Source: Billgrantia zhangzhouensis
Lineage (GTDB): Bacteria; Pseudomonadota; Gammaproteobacteria; Pseudomonadales; Halomonadaceae
Length of the DNA: 64,000 nucleotides
Assembly: GCF_021404465.1 (NCBI RefSeq)
Contig: NZ_JABFTT010000018.1
Coordinates: forward strand, 1-64,000
Direction: 5' to 3'
The notes beneath the pieces are model-generated. The model ran no database searches and was not told the origin of the DNA. It saw only the letters and a program-made list of their open reading frames with translations. This document shows positions 1 through 8,855 of this stretch, piece after piece (position 1 is the first letter of the stretch; every line of letters starts with the position of its first letter). The translations under genes were made by a program, and so were the position numbers.

Positions 1-1
1 C

Positions 2-65
2 AACGGCGGTATCCGTAGGCTGGGCGTTTTGGCGAACATCAGCTTACTCGGATTTACCGCCGTTT
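2..65. repeat. Imperfect inverted repeat at the window edge
   Basis: AACGGCGGTA at 2-11 is matched by its exact reverse complement TACCGCCGTT at 56-65, and the pairing extends inward imperfectly (TCCG against CGGA). About 44 bases separate the core arms. It lies just beyond the terminator of the zwf-pgl-eda operon. It may be a stem-loop serving a gene to the left, or one end of a repeat cut by the window. No coding sequence is visible in 1-120. Confidence 0.4.
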
Positions 66-122
66 CTCTATCCTGCCTTTCCCTAAGATCACTTCGCCTT
101 CACGCCAGAATGCGTAGAACCA

Positions 123-148
123 TAAAAAAGCCCGGCCGATGGCCGGGC
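123..148 (-). terminator. Intrinsic terminator of the zwf-pgl-eda operon
   Basis: On the minus strand GCCCGGCC-ATC-GGCCGGGC forms a perfect 8-bp GC stem with a 3-base loop, followed at once by six T. It begins 56 bases after the eda stop codon, as expected for a rho-independent terminator. Confidence 0.9.
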
Positions 149-204
149 ACAATGACAGCAACTGGCTGCCAAGAGAGCACGAGAAAGAGGGTCAGTTGAG
201 CCGC

Positions 205-867
205 TCAGTGATGAAAACGCTGGGCAGCTTCCTTGGCGAGCTGGCGGATGCCGTTCCAGTCCTCGGCCTCGACCAGGGACTTCGGGGTCAGCCATGAGCC
301 GCCCACGCACATCACGTTCTTCAGCGCCAGGTAGTCCTCGGCGTTGTCGAGGTTGATACCGCCGGTGGGACAGAAGCGGGCTTCGGCAATCGGCCCGGCA
401 AAAGCCTTCAGCGCCTTGACGCCGCCGCTGGCCTCGGCAGGGAAGAACTTGAAGCGGCGGTAGCCGTACTGCCAGCCGGTCATCAGCTCAGACACCGTGG
501 CTACTCCGGGCAGCATTGGCACCGGGCTGGTGACTCCATAGCGGTAGAGCGCCTCGGTGGTACCGGGCGTGACCACGAAATCGGCTCCTACCTGCTCGCT
601 CTGGCGGTACTGGGCCGGGGTCAGCACGGTACCCACGCCGATGCTGGCCTGAGGCAGGGCCTCCTTGAGACGGCGTATCGCCTCCAGGGCACAATCGGTA
701 CGCAGGGTCACTTCCAGCACGGTGAGCCCCCCCTCGACCAGGGCGCGGCCCAGCGGCACGGCATCTTCCACCCGCTCGATGGCCAGCACCGGGATGACCT
801 CGGCCTTGAGGCAGATGCTGTCGAGTTCGGTGGTGCGCGTGGACGGCAGCTGTTTCTCGATGGTCAT
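205..867 (-). CDS. eda: KDPG aldolase (2-dehydro-3-deoxy-phosphogluconate aldolase)
   Basis: This class I aldolase splits 2-keto-3-deoxy-6-phosphogluconate into pyruvate and glyceraldehyde-3-phosphate, the last step of the Entner-Doudoroff pathway in the cytoplasm. The 220-residue product is the usual family length. The Schiff-base lysine lies in RRFKFFPAE (Lys140) and the catalytic glutamate in LEVTLRT (Glu52). The ATG at 867 has GGAG eight bases upstream and is preferred to an in-frame TTG two codons earlier. It is the last gene of zwf-pgl-eda, 15 bases after pgl. The dehydratase gene edd is not in the window. By analogy with relatives it should be under HexR control. Confidence 0.95.
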   Translation of the reverse strand: MTIEKQLPSTRTTELDSICLKAEVIPVLAIERVEDAVPLGRALVEGGLTVLEVTLRTDCALEAIRRLKEALPQASIGVGTVLTPAQYRQSEQVGADFVVTPGTTEALYRYGVTSPVPMLPGVATVSELMTGWQYGYRRFKFFPAEASGGVKALKAFAGPIAEARFCPTGGINLDNAEDYLALKNVMCVGGSWLTPKSLVEAEDWNGIRQLAKEAAQRFHH

Positions 868-882
868 GAGCAAGACTCCAGT

Positions 883-1560
883 TCAGGGGGCCCAGTAGAC
901 AGCTAGTGGGCAGGAAAGAAAGGCGCGGATCGGCAATTCACGCGAATCGTCGCCGGACAGGGCGCGGGCCAAAACGCTGCGCTTGTCGTCGCCGATGATG
1001 TGCAGTACGTGGCGCCGTGCCTGATGCAGCCGGTCGGCGCTGAGGGTGATGCGCGCCTGGGGCTGGCTCGGCGTACGCGTGGCCAGCACCGGAGCATCGG
1101 TGGTGAGCCCCAGCTCCAGCTCTCGGCTGTCGGGAAACAGCGAGGCGGTATGACCGTCGCCCCCCATGCCCAGTACCACCAGGCTGGCCGGCCACGACAG
1201 CGTCTCGATGCGCCGGGTCACCGCCTCGACACCCTGCTCGGGCGTCTCGTCGTCGGTGGTCAGCGAGACGAAGCGAGCTGATGCCGCCTGGTCCTGAAGC
1301 AGGTGGCGACGTACCAGCCGGGCATTGCTCGCCTCGTCGGTCTCGCTCACCCAGCGCTCGTCGGCCAGGGTCACGTCGACCCGCTCCCAAGGCAGCTCCT
1401 GTCTGGCCAAGGCCTGGAAGAAAGGCACCGGGGTGGAGCCTCCGGAGAGCACCAGCAGGGCTCTGTCGTTCTGGCTCAGATCCTGGCGCAGCGCTTCGGC
1501 GGCGGCTTCGGCAAGCTGCTCGGCGAGCTGCTCGCGCGGCCCGGCTGCTAGATTCGTCAT
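883..1560 (-). CDS. pgl: 6-phosphogluconolactonase
   Basis: It hydrolyses 6-phosphogluconolactone to 6-phosphogluconate, linking Zwf to the Entner-Doudoroff and pentose phosphate routes. The 225-residue protein carries the glucosamine-6-phosphate isomerase/6PGL fold signatures: SGGSTP at 39-44, LADERW at 65-70 and GMGGDGHTASLFP at about 131-143. It starts one base after the zwf stop (TGACATG), so translation is probably coupled. An upstream in-frame start at 1590 would lie inside zwf and is less likely. DevB-type enzymes of this length are typical of proteobacteria. Confidence 0.93.
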   Translation of the reverse strand: MTNLAAGPREQLAEQLAEAAAEALRQDLSQNDRALLVLSGGSTPVPFFQALARQELPWERVDVTLADERWVSETDEASNARLVRRHLLQDQAASARFVSLTTDDETPEQGVEAVTRRIETLSWPASLVVLGMGGDGHTASLFPDSRELELGLTTDAPVLATRTPSQPQARITLSADRLHQARRHVLHIIGDDKRSVLARALSGDDSRELPIRAFLSCPLAVYWAP

Positions 1561-1561
1561 G

Positions 1562-3070
1562 TCAGTAGTCCTCGTACCAGCTGCGCCCATCCTGGGTGAT
1601 CATGGCGATGGAGGCTACCGGCCCCCAGGAGCCGGCGGGGTAACGCCGTGGCGGCTCGCCCATCTCCTTCCAGGCGGCGACCAGGCTGTCGCACCAGTGC
1701 CAGGCGTGCTCGACCTCGTCGCGACGCACGAACAGGTACTGGCGCCCCTTCATCACCTCCAGCAACAGACGCTCGTAGGCGTCGGGAATACGCGCCTGGG
1801 GAAAGGCGCTGCCGAAATCCAGATGCAGCGGGCCACGGCGCAGGCGCATGCCGCGATCCAGGCCGCTGTCCTTGGTCAGCACCTCCAGCGCGATACCTTC
1901 GTCGGGCTGCAGGCGAATGACCAGCTTGTTGGCGGCCAGGTTGCGCTGGTCGGGATCGAAGATGTAGTGCGCCTGCTGGCGAAAGTGGATCACGATCTGC
2001 GAGAGCTTCTCGGGCATGCGCTTGCCGGTGCGCAGGTAGAACGGCACCCCGGCCCAACGCCAGTTGGAGACGCCGGTCTTCATGGCGACGAAGGTCTCGG
2101 TGCTGCTCTCTAGGTTGGCGCCCTCCTCCTCGAGGTAGCCCGGAACGCCCTTACCGTTGATGGTGCCGGCGATGTACTGGCCACGCACCACGTCGCGATT
2201 CAGCTTGGCCTCGCTGAAGGGCCGCAGTGCCTTGAGCACCTTGACCTTCTCGTCGCGGATGGCATCGGCATCCAGGTTGGCCGGTGGATCCATGGCGATC
2301 AGGCAGACCAGTTGCAGCAGGTGGTTCTGTACCATGTCGCGCAGCTGGCCGGCACGGTCGAAGTAGCCCCAGCGCCCCTCGATGCCGACCTGCTCGGCCA
2401 CGGTGATCTCGACGTGGGAGATATGGTTCTGGTTCCACTGGGTACCGAACAGGGGATTGGCAAAACGCAGCGCGATCAGGTTCTGAACGGTTTCCTTGCC
2501 CAGGTAGTGGTCGATGCGATAGACCCGCGACTCCGGGAACACTTCGCCAATGGCGTCGTTGATCTCGCAGGAGGACTCGAAGTCGTAACCGATCGGCTTC
2601 TCGACCACCACGCGGGAGAGATCGTCCAGGCATTCGCCGGCCTGCAGGTTGCGGCAGATGTCGCCATACAAGCTCGCCGGTACGGCAAGGTAGACCACCA
2701 GGGGACAAACCACGGTGTCGTGGCGTACGGCCTTGCGCCACTCGCTTATGCCGCGGTAGCCCTCGGCGGTGGCGAAATCGAGCTGAAGGTAGTCGAGACG
2801 CGCGGTGAAGCGCTTGATTGCCCCACGATCGAGCTCGGCAGGCTTGACGTAGGTCTGCAGGGTTTCGGCCACGCGCCGCCGGAAGGCGTCGGGCTCCATC
2901 TCCTGACGGGCCAGCCCCAGGATACGGGTATCGTCGTGCAGCAGACCTTCGCGGTCGAGATGATAGAGTGCCGGGTAGAGCTTGCGCAGCGACAGGTCGC
3001 CCAGGGCACCGAACAGCGCGAGATCGATGACAGGCCGGCTCTCTTCCTCAGGCCGCTTGCTTGCGTTCAT
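1562..3070 (-). CDS. zwf: Glucose-6-phosphate 1-dehydrogenase
   Basis: It oxidises glucose-6-phosphate to 6-phosphogluconolactone with reduction of NAD(P)+. The 502 residues match the family. The dinucleotide-binding motif [10 protein letters not shown] is at 21-30 and the substrate-binding signature RIDHYLGKE at 185-193. The ATG at 3070 follows a G-rich Shine-Dalgarno (GGGGGCGG). An in-frame ATG four codons upstream is possible but lacks a good ribosome site. It is the first gene of the operon and diverges from hexR. The 195-bp shared spacer holds a plausible promoter and HexR-like palindromes, so repression by HexR relieved by KDPG is the natural expectation. Confidence 0.96.
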   Translation of the reverse strand: MNASKRPEEESRPVIDLALFGALGDLSLRKLYPALYHLDREGLLHDDTRILGLARQEMEPDAFRRRVAETLQTYVKPAELDRGAIKRFTARLDYLQLDFATAEGYRGISEWRKAVRHDTVVCPLVVYLAVPASLYGDICRNLQAGECLDDLSRVVVEKPIGYDFESSCEINDAIGEVFPESRVYRIDHYLGKETVQNLIALRFANPLFGTQWNQNHISHVEITVAEQVGIEGRWGYFDRAGQLRDMVQNHLLQLVCLIAMDPPANLDADAIRDEKVKVLKALRPFSEAKLNRDVVRGQYIAGTINGKGVPGYLEEEGANLESSTETFVAMKTGVSNWRWAGVPFYLRTGKRMPEKLSQIVIHFRQQAHYIFDPDQRNLAANKLVIRLQPDEGIALEVLTKDSGLDRGMRLRRGPLHLDFGSAFPQARIPDAYERLLLEVMKGRQYLFVRRDEVEHAWHWCDSLVAAWKEMGEPPRRYPAGSWGPVASIAMITQDGRSWYEDY

Positions 3071-3099
3071 GTCCGCCCCCATCTGGTTAACTTACATAA

Positions 3100-3148
3100 A
3101 AAGTACGCAAAAACAGGCTTGGCATCAACCGATATTTTGTAATATTAC
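3100..3148 (-). promoter_or_regulatory. Candidate zwf promoter with upstream palindrome
   Basis: On the minus strand TTGATG (3128-3123) and TACTTT (3105-3100) are 17 bases apart, which fits a sigma-70 promoter with a leader of about 25 bases before the zwf ATG. Directly upstream of the -35 lies the 10-bp perfect palindrome GTAATATTAC (3139-3148). It resembles the half-sites of HexR operators (TGTAAT/ATTACA), with shorter spacing than the usual 15-bp site. Promoter and operator roles are inferred. Confidence 0.45.
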
Positions 3149-3222
3149 GCTCAAAATAGAGGTTTTCGATCCTTCAATTCGCGCCCGCCCCGACTCCGCG
3201 ATAGGATAGCCTGCATCAATGT

Positions 3223-3237
3223 TGTTAAATCACTACA
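3223..3237 (+). promoter_or_regulatory. Candidate HexR operator upstream of hexR
   Basis: TGTTAAATCACTACA resembles the 15-bp HexR box remembered as TGTARTWWWAYTACA. The right half (ACTACA) agrees, while the left half and centre differ at about three positions. It ends 28 bases before the hexR ATG, a position suited to autoregulation. Confidence 0.4.
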
Positions 3238-3265
3238 TTATCAGCCCTAGAGAGTCTCTTCTGCC

Positions 3266-4129
3266 ATGGCCCACCACGACCTGCTGCAACGAATTCGCCA
3301 ACGCCTCGATGAGCTCAACCGCTCCGAGCGCAAGGTAGCAGATGTCATCCTGGCCGATCCGGCCCGGGCCACCGGTCTGAGCATTGCCAGTCTGGCCCAG
3401 GCGGCTTCCGTCAGCGAGCCCACGGTCAACCGCTTCTGCCGTAGTTTCAATGCCAAGGGCTATCCCGATTTCAAGATCAAGCTAGCCCAGAGCCTGGCCG
3501 GAGGCACCCCCTATGTCAGCCAGTCGGTGGAACCGGGCGATGGTGCCGCGGACTACACGCGCAAGATCTTCGGCGCTACCATCGCTGCCCTGGACGAGGC
3601 CAGCCGCACCATCGATCCGGCCCGTATCGAGCGGGTGGTGGACTACCTGATCCAGGCCAAGCAGATCCACTTCTTCGGCCTCGGCGCATCCGGTGCCGTA
3701 GCACAGGACGCCCAGCACAAGTTCTTCCGCTTCAATCTTCCGGTCACTTCCTACGTCGACGTGCTGATGCAGCGCATGGTGGCATCGGCCTGCCATACCG
3801 GCGACGTGGTGGTGGTGATCTCCTGGACCGGTCGCACCCGCGAGCTGGTCGAGATCGCCCAGCTCGCGCGCGAGAGCGGCGCCGTGGTACTGGGTATCAC
3901 CGCCCCCGGCTCGCCGCTGGCAGCAGAGTGCACCGAGACGCTCGAAGTACCCACGCCGGAGGACACCGACGTCTACATGCCGATGACGTCGCGCATGATC
4001 CAGCTCACCCTGATCGACGTGCTGGCCACCGGCGTCACCCTGCGCCGCGGCGAGGATTTCCTGCCCCACCTGAAGAAGATCAAGGACAGCCTGCGGGAAA
4101 CCCGCTACCCGCCCGGTGCGCACGGCTAG
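3266..4129 (+). CDS. hexR: RpiR-family transcriptional regulator HexR
   Basis: HexR represses Entner-Doudoroff genes and is released by KDPG. The 287-residue protein has an N-terminal RpiR helix-turn-helix (about 1-77; [20 protein letters not shown] looks like the recognition region) and a C-terminal SIS sugar-phosphate domain (about 120-255, with [19 protein letters not shown]). Its position divergent from zwf-pgl-eda is the usual HexR context in gammaproteobacteria. The start ATG lacks a strong Shine-Dalgarno. The gene converges on dgoA with three bases between stop codons, so there is no room for a terminator between them. Confidence 0.92.
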   Translation: MAHHDLLQRIRQRLDELNRSERKVADVILADPARATGLSIASLAQAASVSEPTVNRFCRSFNAKGYPDFKIKLAQSLAGGTPYVSQSVEPGDGAADYTRKIFGATIAALDEASRTIDPARIERVVDYLIQAKQIHFFGLGASGAVAQDAQHKFFRFNLPVTSYVDVLMQRMVASACHTGDVVVVISWTGRTRELVEIAQLARESGAVVLGITAPGSPLAAECTETLEVPTPEDTDVYMPMTSRMIQLTLIDVLATGVTLRRGEDFLPHLKKIKDSLRETRYPPGAHG

Positions 4130-4132
4130 ACT

Positions 4133-4750
4133 TCAGCTACGACCCTCGCCTGCTGCGGCCAGCCAGGCCGCTACCAGGGCGCGCGCCTGCTCACCCACCT
4201 GCGCAGGCGACTGCCCTGGGCGGTAGAGCGCACTGCCCAGGCCAGCACCATCCACACCGGCAGCACGCCAGACGGCGAACTCATCCGCGCCGATGCCGCC
4301 CACGGCATAGAGGCGGGTAGCGGTCGGCAGTACTGCTCGCAGCGCCTTCATCCCCTCCACTCCCACCTGCACGGCGGGAAACAGCTTCAGCCCCGTTGCC
4401 CCGGCGTCCAGGGCATCGAAGGCCTCCGATGGCGTCAGCACGCCTGGCCAGCTCTGCATACCGAGGCGTCGCGTCTCCCCGATCACTGCCGGACGGCAGT
4501 TGGGCGAAACCACCAGTCGCCCGCCGGCGGCATGAACGGCACGCACCTCATCCACGCCGAGCACGGTGCCGGCGCCTACCAGCGCACGCTCGCCCAGCGC
4601 CTCGGCGAGACGGCGGATGCTTTCGAGCGGGTCGGGGGAGTTGAGCGGGACTTCCAGAGTGGTGATGCCAGCAGCGATGACGGCTTCGCCAACCGCCACC
4701 GCCTCCTCGGGGTGGATACCGCGCAGGATACCGATAAGGGGCAAGGTCAT
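4133..4750 (-). CDS. dgoA: 2-dehydro-3-deoxy-6-phosphogalactonate aldolase
   Basis: It cleaves KDPGal to pyruvate and glyceraldehyde-3-phosphate in D-galactonate breakdown. It is a KDPG-aldolase-fold protein of 205 residues, the length of the E. coli enzyme. The Schiff-base lysine is in GLKLFPA (Lys122) and the acid/base glutamate in TLEVPLNSP (Glu33). The ATG at 4750 has GGAGACGG just upstream and lies 19 bases after the dgoK stop. A longer reading from 4840 would overlap dgoK by 70 bases. Neighbouring dgoK and dgoD separate it from Eda, which has a similar fold. Confidence 0.9.
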   Translation of the reverse strand: MTLPLIGILRGIHPEEAVAVGEAVIAAGITTLEVPLNSPDPLESIRRLAEALGERALVGAGTVLGVDEVRAVHAAGGRLVVSPNCRPAVIGETRRLGMQSWPGVLTPSEAFDALDAGATGLKLFPAVQVGVEGMKALRAVLPTATRLYAVGGIGADEFAVWRAAGVDGAGLGSALYRPGQSPAQVGEQARALVAAWLAAAGEGRS

Positions 4751-4769
4751 ATCCGTCTCCATGAGGTTG

Positions 4770-5729
4770 TCATGCGCCGCCTCGTGCCAGTCCCAGACCG
4801 GCCAGGACCGCCGCTTCGCCGTCGAGTCGGCGGCTGGCATGACCGAGCGCCTCGAGAGCCAGCGCGTAGCGCTCGCACAGCGCCTCGCTGCCGATCAGGG
4901 TGATGGGAACACTCGCCAGGTCGTGACGAACGCCGCCGAGTTCGAGGCCAATGGCAAGCCCCGAGAGGCGCGCTCCCAGTCGGGCTCGCCGCACCTCACC
5001 GGCGGGCAGCGTATCGTCGAGCAGGTCGGCGGCTCGCAGACCGAACAGCCACTGGCTGAAGCGCCCCGGCGCGTCGGCTGCCTCGCGCACCGCGCCGATG
5101 AACGCCTCGCGACATCCAGGCTCGGCGAACCCGGCATCGGCCACGGAGTGCCTGAGCACCGACTGGCCGGCCAACAGGCCATAGAGTTCACCGGTCAGGT
5201 AAGTGGCGAAGCGCCTGACCTCGCCGCCCTCCAGCCACGCCCATTTGGCATGGGTACCCGGCAGGCACACCAGCCCCGAGAACTTCGGCTCCCAGGCCAC
5301 CAGCCCGGCCAGTTGGGTCTCCTCGCCGCGCATCACGTCGAAGCCGCGCTCCGCAGCATCGGCATGCTGGCACAGCCCCGGCAGCAGGCGCACCTCGAGC
5401 CGCGCATCGCGCAGCGAAGGAGCCACGGCGCCGCGAGCCAGCTCGTCCAGGCGCGTCGGCAACGGCAGGTAGGCCGCTTCACGCCATCCCTGACGGGCAC
5501 CGGCCATGCCGCAGATCCATACCGTCACGCGTCCTGAAGCAGGCAGCCAGTCGCCGACGGTTTCCAGCAGCGCAGACTCGTAATCCTCCGCCGCCAGGGC
5601 CAGCATGCCCTTGTCGCTGCCGCCCCGGGCCAGCACCTCGCCGCGCTCGTCCAGCCCCCAGGCGCGCAGGTGGCTCGAGCCCCAGTCCACCGCAACCCAC
5701 GCCAGCCGCTCGCGTACCTCATCGCTCAT
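4770..5729 (-). CDS. dgoK: 2-dehydro-3-deoxygalactonokinase
   Basis: It phosphorylates 2-keto-3-deoxygalactonate with ATP to give the substrate of DgoA. The 319-residue DgoK-family protein (ASKHA-like fold) begins with the phosphate-loop segment VAVDWGSSHLRAW near residue 12. Other recognisable blocks are ICGMAGARQGW, LPGTHAKWAW and GLAIGLELGG. The ATG at 5729 has GAGGAG directly upstream and follows the dgoD stop by ten bases. The order dgoD-dgoK-dgoA on one strand indicates one transcript. Neither a dgoR regulator nor a dgoT transporter gene is nearby. Confidence 0.88.
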   Translation of the reverse strand: MSDEVRERLAWVAVDWGSSHLRAWGLDERGEVLARGGSDKGMLALAAEDYESALLETVGDWLPASGRVTVWICGMAGARQGWREAAYLPLPTRLDELARGAVAPSLRDARLEVRLLPGLCQHADAAERGFDVMRGEETQLAGLVAWEPKFSGLVCLPGTHAKWAWLEGGEVRRFATYLTGELYGLLAGQSVLRHSVADAGFAEPGCREAFIGAVREAADAPGRFSQWLFGLRAADLLDDTLPAGEVRRARLGARLSGLAIGLELGGVRHDLASVPITLIGSEALCERYALALEALGHASRRLDGEAAVLAGLGLARGGA

Positions 5730-5739
5730 GCCGATCTCC

Positions 5740-6888
5740 TCACCACTCGGCGATGGAGCCGTCTTCATGGCTCCACACCGGGTTGCGCCAGCGATGCCCC
5801 ACCTTGGCTCGCTCCTCGACGAACGCCTCATCGATCTCCACGCCGAGGCCGGGCCCCTGGGGAATGGCACAGAAGCCCTCCTCGATGGATAGCGCCGACT
5901 TGTCGACCAGGTAGTCGAGCACGTCATTGTCGCGATTGTAGTGAATACCCATGCTCTGCTCCTGAATGAAGGCGTTGTGGCTTACTGCATCCAGGTGGAG
6001 CGAGGCGGCCAGGGTCAGCGGGCCGAGCGGACAGTGCGGTGCCAGGGCCACGTCGTGGGCCGAGGCCAGCGCGGCGATCTTCAGCCCCTCGCTGATGCCG
6101 CCGCAATGGGAGAGGTCGGGCTGGATGATGTCGATCATGCCGTCGGCAAGCAGATCGCGGAATTCGAACCGGGTGTGCAGGCGTTCGCCGGTGGCCAGCG
6201 GATAGCCCAGGCCGCCGGCGATGTGCTTCAGGCTAGGCAGGTGCTCGGGGGCCACCGGCTCCTCGACGAACATCGGGTGGTAGGGTTCCAGCTCGCGCAG
6301 CAGCGCCTTGGCCATGGGCCGATGCACCCGGCCGTGAAAATCGATGGCAATGCCCACCTCGGGTCCGACCGCCTCGCGGGCCTCGGCTACCCGGGCCACC
6401 GCCTCGTCGATCTTGCGGTGAGAGTCGACGATCTGCATCTCGGCGGTGCCGTTCATCTTGAACGCAGTGAAGCCGCGTTCCACCAGCTCCCTGGCCCCCG
6501 CGCCCACGTCGCTCGGCCGATCGCCGCCGGTCCAGGCGTACATGCGCATGCGCTCGCGCACCGCGCCGCCCAGCAGCTGATGCACCGGTACTCCCAGGTC
6601 GCGCCCTTTGAGGTCCCACAGTGCCTGGTCGATACCGGCGATGGCGCTCATCAGGATCGGGCCGCCGCGATAGAAGCCAGCGCGATAAAGCGTATTCCAC
6701 AGGTGCTCGATACGATGCGGATCCTGGCCGACCAGGTAGTCGGCGAGTTCGTGCACCGCGGCCTCCACCGTAGCGGCGCGGCCCTCGATGACCGGCTCGC
6801 CCCAGCCGTAGCAGCCCTCATCGGTCTCGATCTTGAGGAACAGCCAGCGCGGCGGCACCTGCCAAGTCTTGAGTCGGGTGATCTTCAT
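5740..6888 (-). CDS. dgoD: D-galactonate dehydratase
   Basis: This enolase-superfamily enzyme converts D-galactonate to 2-keto-3-deoxy-D-galactonate. All diagnostic residues fall at the E. coli DgoD positions: metal ligands Asp183 (IDFHG), Glu209 (FVEEP) and Glu235 (TGERL), with general bases His185 and His285 (APHCPLGP). The length of 382 is normal. The start has GGAG nine bases upstream. It is the first gene of the dgo operon. A short upstream ORF ends in a 4-base overlap with this start codon (see the intergenic entry). Confidence 0.94.
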   Translation of the reverse strand: MKITRLKTWQVPPRWLFLKIETDEGCYGWGEPVIEGRAATVEAAVHELADYLVGQDPHRIEHLWNTLYRAGFYRGGPILMSAIAGIDQALWDLKGRDLGVPVHQLLGGAVRERMRMYAWTGGDRPSDVGAGARELVERGFTAFKMNGTAEMQIVDSHRKIDEAVARVAEAREAVGPEVGIAIDFHGRVHRPMAKALLRELEPYHPMFVEEPVAPEHLPSLKHIAGGLGYPLATGERLHTRFEFRDLLADGMIDIIQPDLSHCGGISEGLKIAALASAHDVALAPHCPLGPLTLAASLHLDAVSHNAFIQEQSMGIHYNRDNDVLDYLVDKSALSIEEGFCAIPQGPGLGVEIDEAFVEERAKVGHRWRNPVWSHEDGSIAEW

Positions 6889-7233
6889 AATGAGTGCTCC
6901 TTGGCCTGCGTGTCGAATGCGGCTGCCAGTACGACAGCCGCATGAGAGGAGGCGTCGGCCACGCTGCCCAGGTCGACGGCGGTACGTCGCATGCCCTCGT
7001 AGGCCATTGCCACGCCAAATATCAGATATTGGTGAATTAACGACATTCTAGGCAGGAAGTGCACACTACGCATGCACCTTTAGTCGCAACCTAGCAGTAA
7101 CTTTCGGAAGATTACAAGTTTTCCAGCAGCACTTGGTTACCAACCTCGTTACAGTATGGCGTCGGGGTTGTCAGCCGGGCAGCACGGCACAACAATAGCC
7201 ACTTCCCCTCGATTTCACTCTCAAGGAACCACC
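6889..7233. other. Intergenic region between dgoD and the PhnD-type importer
   Basis: This spacer should hold the dgo promoter (minus) and the importer promoter (plus). It contains a perfect 8-bp inverted repeat TGCGGCTG/CAGCCGCA at 6918-6942 with a 9-base spacer. On the minus strand a 62-codon ORF from ATG 7073 ends with TGA at 6885, overlapping the dgoD start as ATGA. Its product matches no family I know. It may be a leader peptide, a gene remnant or chance. Confidence 0.4.
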
Positions 7234-8091
7234 ATGCGCCGGATCGCACTCTCCGCTCTCGCCGTCGCCATGTTCTCGCAAGCGGCCGCCGCCGAGACCT
7301 TCCGCTTCACCGCCATTCCCGACGAGGACCAGGCACGCTTGGTGGAACGCTTCGCCAAGGTCGCCGACTATCTGGAGCAGCGCCTCGGCATCGAGGTGGA
7401 GTACGTGCCCGTGAAGTCCTATAGTGCCGCGGTTACCGCCTTCCGTAACGATCAGGTCCAACTGGCCTGGTTCGGCGGCTTGTCGGGCGTGCAGGCACGA
7501 CGCCTGGTGCCGGGCTCCCAGGCGCTGATCCAGGGCAGCGAGGATGACGCCTTCGTCAGCTATGTCATCGCCCACGAGTCCACCGGCCTCGAGCGCGCCG
7601 ACGAGTTGCCCGACGAGATCGAAGGCATGAGCCTGACATTCGGCTCACGCACCTCCACCTCCGGTCGCCTGATGCCGGAGCACTTCCTGCGCCAGCGCTT
7701 CGACAATGCCGACCCGGAGCACTTTTTCTCCCGCGTCGGCTACTCCGGCGACCACTCACGCACCATTGCGCTGGTAGAAGCCGGCACCTATGACATCGGT
7801 GCGGTCAACTATACGGTATGGGAAGCCGCCGTCGAGGATGGCCGGGTCAATACCGACCAGGTCCAGGTGATCTGGGCTACACCGCCCTATCCCGACTACA
7901 ACTGGACGCTGCGCGGCGACGCCGACGAGCGCTTCGGCGAGGGCTTTACCGAGAAAGTCCAGGCTGCCTTCCTCGAGATGGACGACCCGGAACTGCTCGC
8001 CACCTTCCCCCGCGAGGCGTTCATCCCTGCCGACAACGACCTCTACGCCCCCATCGAGGAGGTGGCCGAGGAACTCGGCCTGCTGCGCTGA
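7234..8091 (+). CDS. PhnD-type ABC substrate-binding protein (putative selenate/oxyanion family)
   Basis: This is a periplasmic binding protein of 285 residues with a signal peptide (MRRIALSALAVAMFSQAAAA). The mature protein begins with the PhnD-like block FRFTAIPDEDQ, followed by VPVKSYSAAVTAF, LAWFGGLSGVQAR and TFGSRTSTSGRL, typical of phosphonate/phosphite-binding relatives. I recall a subfamily with this wording annotated as putative selenate ABC transporter; the substrate cannot be told from sequence. AAGGAA lies seven bases before the ATG at 7234. The stop overlaps the next start (TGATG), so the three transporter genes form one unit. Confidence 0.8.
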   Translation: MRRIALSALAVAMFSQAAAAETFRFTAIPDEDQARLVERFAKVADYLEQRLGIEVEYVPVKSYSAAVTAFRNDQVQLAWFGGLSGVQARRLVPGSQALIQGSEDDAFVSYVIAHESTGLERADELPDEIEGMSLTFGSRTSTSGRLMPEHFLRQRFDNADPEHFFSRVGYSGDHSRTIALVEAGTYDIGAVNYTVWEAAVEDGRVNTDQVQVIWATPPYPDYNWTLRGDADERFGEGFTEKVQAAFLEMDDPELLATFPREAFIPADNDLYAPIEEVAEELGLLR

Positions 8092-8855
8092 TGGAGGGAG
8101 AGCAACGTCGCCTGCTGATTCGCTTCGATGGTGAAGACATCGGGCATGGCGCGCATGTCGTCCTGCCAGGCCTGACCCTCGCCCTGCATGAGGGCGAAAG
8201 GGTCGCGTTGCTCGGCCAAAGCGGCGCCGGCAAGTCGACGCTGCTCGGCGAGCTGCGCCGCCGGCTCGACCGCCAGGCGGCCTGGTGCCCCCAGCACCAC
8301 GGCCTGGTGCCGCAGCTCGCGGTGTATCACAACGTCTTCATGGGGCGCCTGCCGGAGCATTCGACGCTGGCCAACCTGTGGAATCTCGTGCACCCCCTGC
8401 GCCGCCCATGGCACGAGGTAGCCACGCTGTGCGACGAGCTGGGCCTGGCCGGCCTGATGCGGCGCCCGGTGGGCCAGCTCTCCGGCGGCCAGCGCCAACG
8501 GGTAGCCATTGCCCGGGCACTCTACCAGACCCGGCCGCTGTTCCTAGGCGACGAGCCGGTCGCCAGCGTCGACCCTCACCAGGCCTTGCGCCTACTGAGC
8601 CTGATCGATGCCCGCCACACCACTTCGGTCGTCGCCCTGCACCAGCGCGAGCTGGCGCTGACTCATTTCGATCGTGTCTGGGGATTGCGAGACGGTCGCC
8701 TGGTGATCGATGCGCCGACCGACTCGCTCACCCTGACCGAGCTGGACGCACTCTACCCCGACGCCGATGCCACGAGGCACATTGCGGACGCGCGTGATGC
8801 CGATGGCGACGTGCCAAGCGTCAACGCCCTCCCCTGCCCTCGGGGGAGGCCGTGA
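8091..8855 (+). CDS. PhnC-type ABC transporter ATP-binding protein
   Basis: This 254-residue ATPase energises the importer. It shows Walker A GQSGAGKST (about residues 43-51), signature LSGGQRQRVAIARAL, Walker B LFLGDEPVASVD and a switch histidine in VVALHQRE. A Q-loop is present in AAWCPQHHGLV. It begins inside the stop of the binding-protein gene and ends in a 4-base overlap with the permease (GTGA), so stoichiometric translation is likely. The C-terminal 40 residues past the ATPase core are poorly conserved and rich in Asp/Ala. Confidence 0.85.
   Translation: MEGEQRRLLIRFDGEDIGHGAHVVLPGLTLALHEGERVALLGQSGAGKSTLLGELRRRLDRQAAWCPQHHGLVPQLAVYHNVFMGRLPEHSTLANLWNLVHPLRRPWHEVATLCDELGLAGLMRRPVGQLSGGQRQRVAIARALYQTRPLFLGDEPVASVDPHQALRLLSLIDARHTTSVVALHQRELALTHFDRVWGLRDGRLVIDAPTDSLTLTELDALYPDADATRHIADARDADGDVPSVNALPCPRGRP

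Noticed and set aside
2312..3142. 276-codon plus-strand ORF opposite zwf
   Set aside because: It is the antisense shadow of a certain gene in GC-rich DNA, with no ribosome site and no family resemblance. The same holds for long antisense ORFs opposite malQ (26765-28039), treY (29520-31049), glgX (32611-33708), MFS (36650-37846) and the RND pump (60052-61035).
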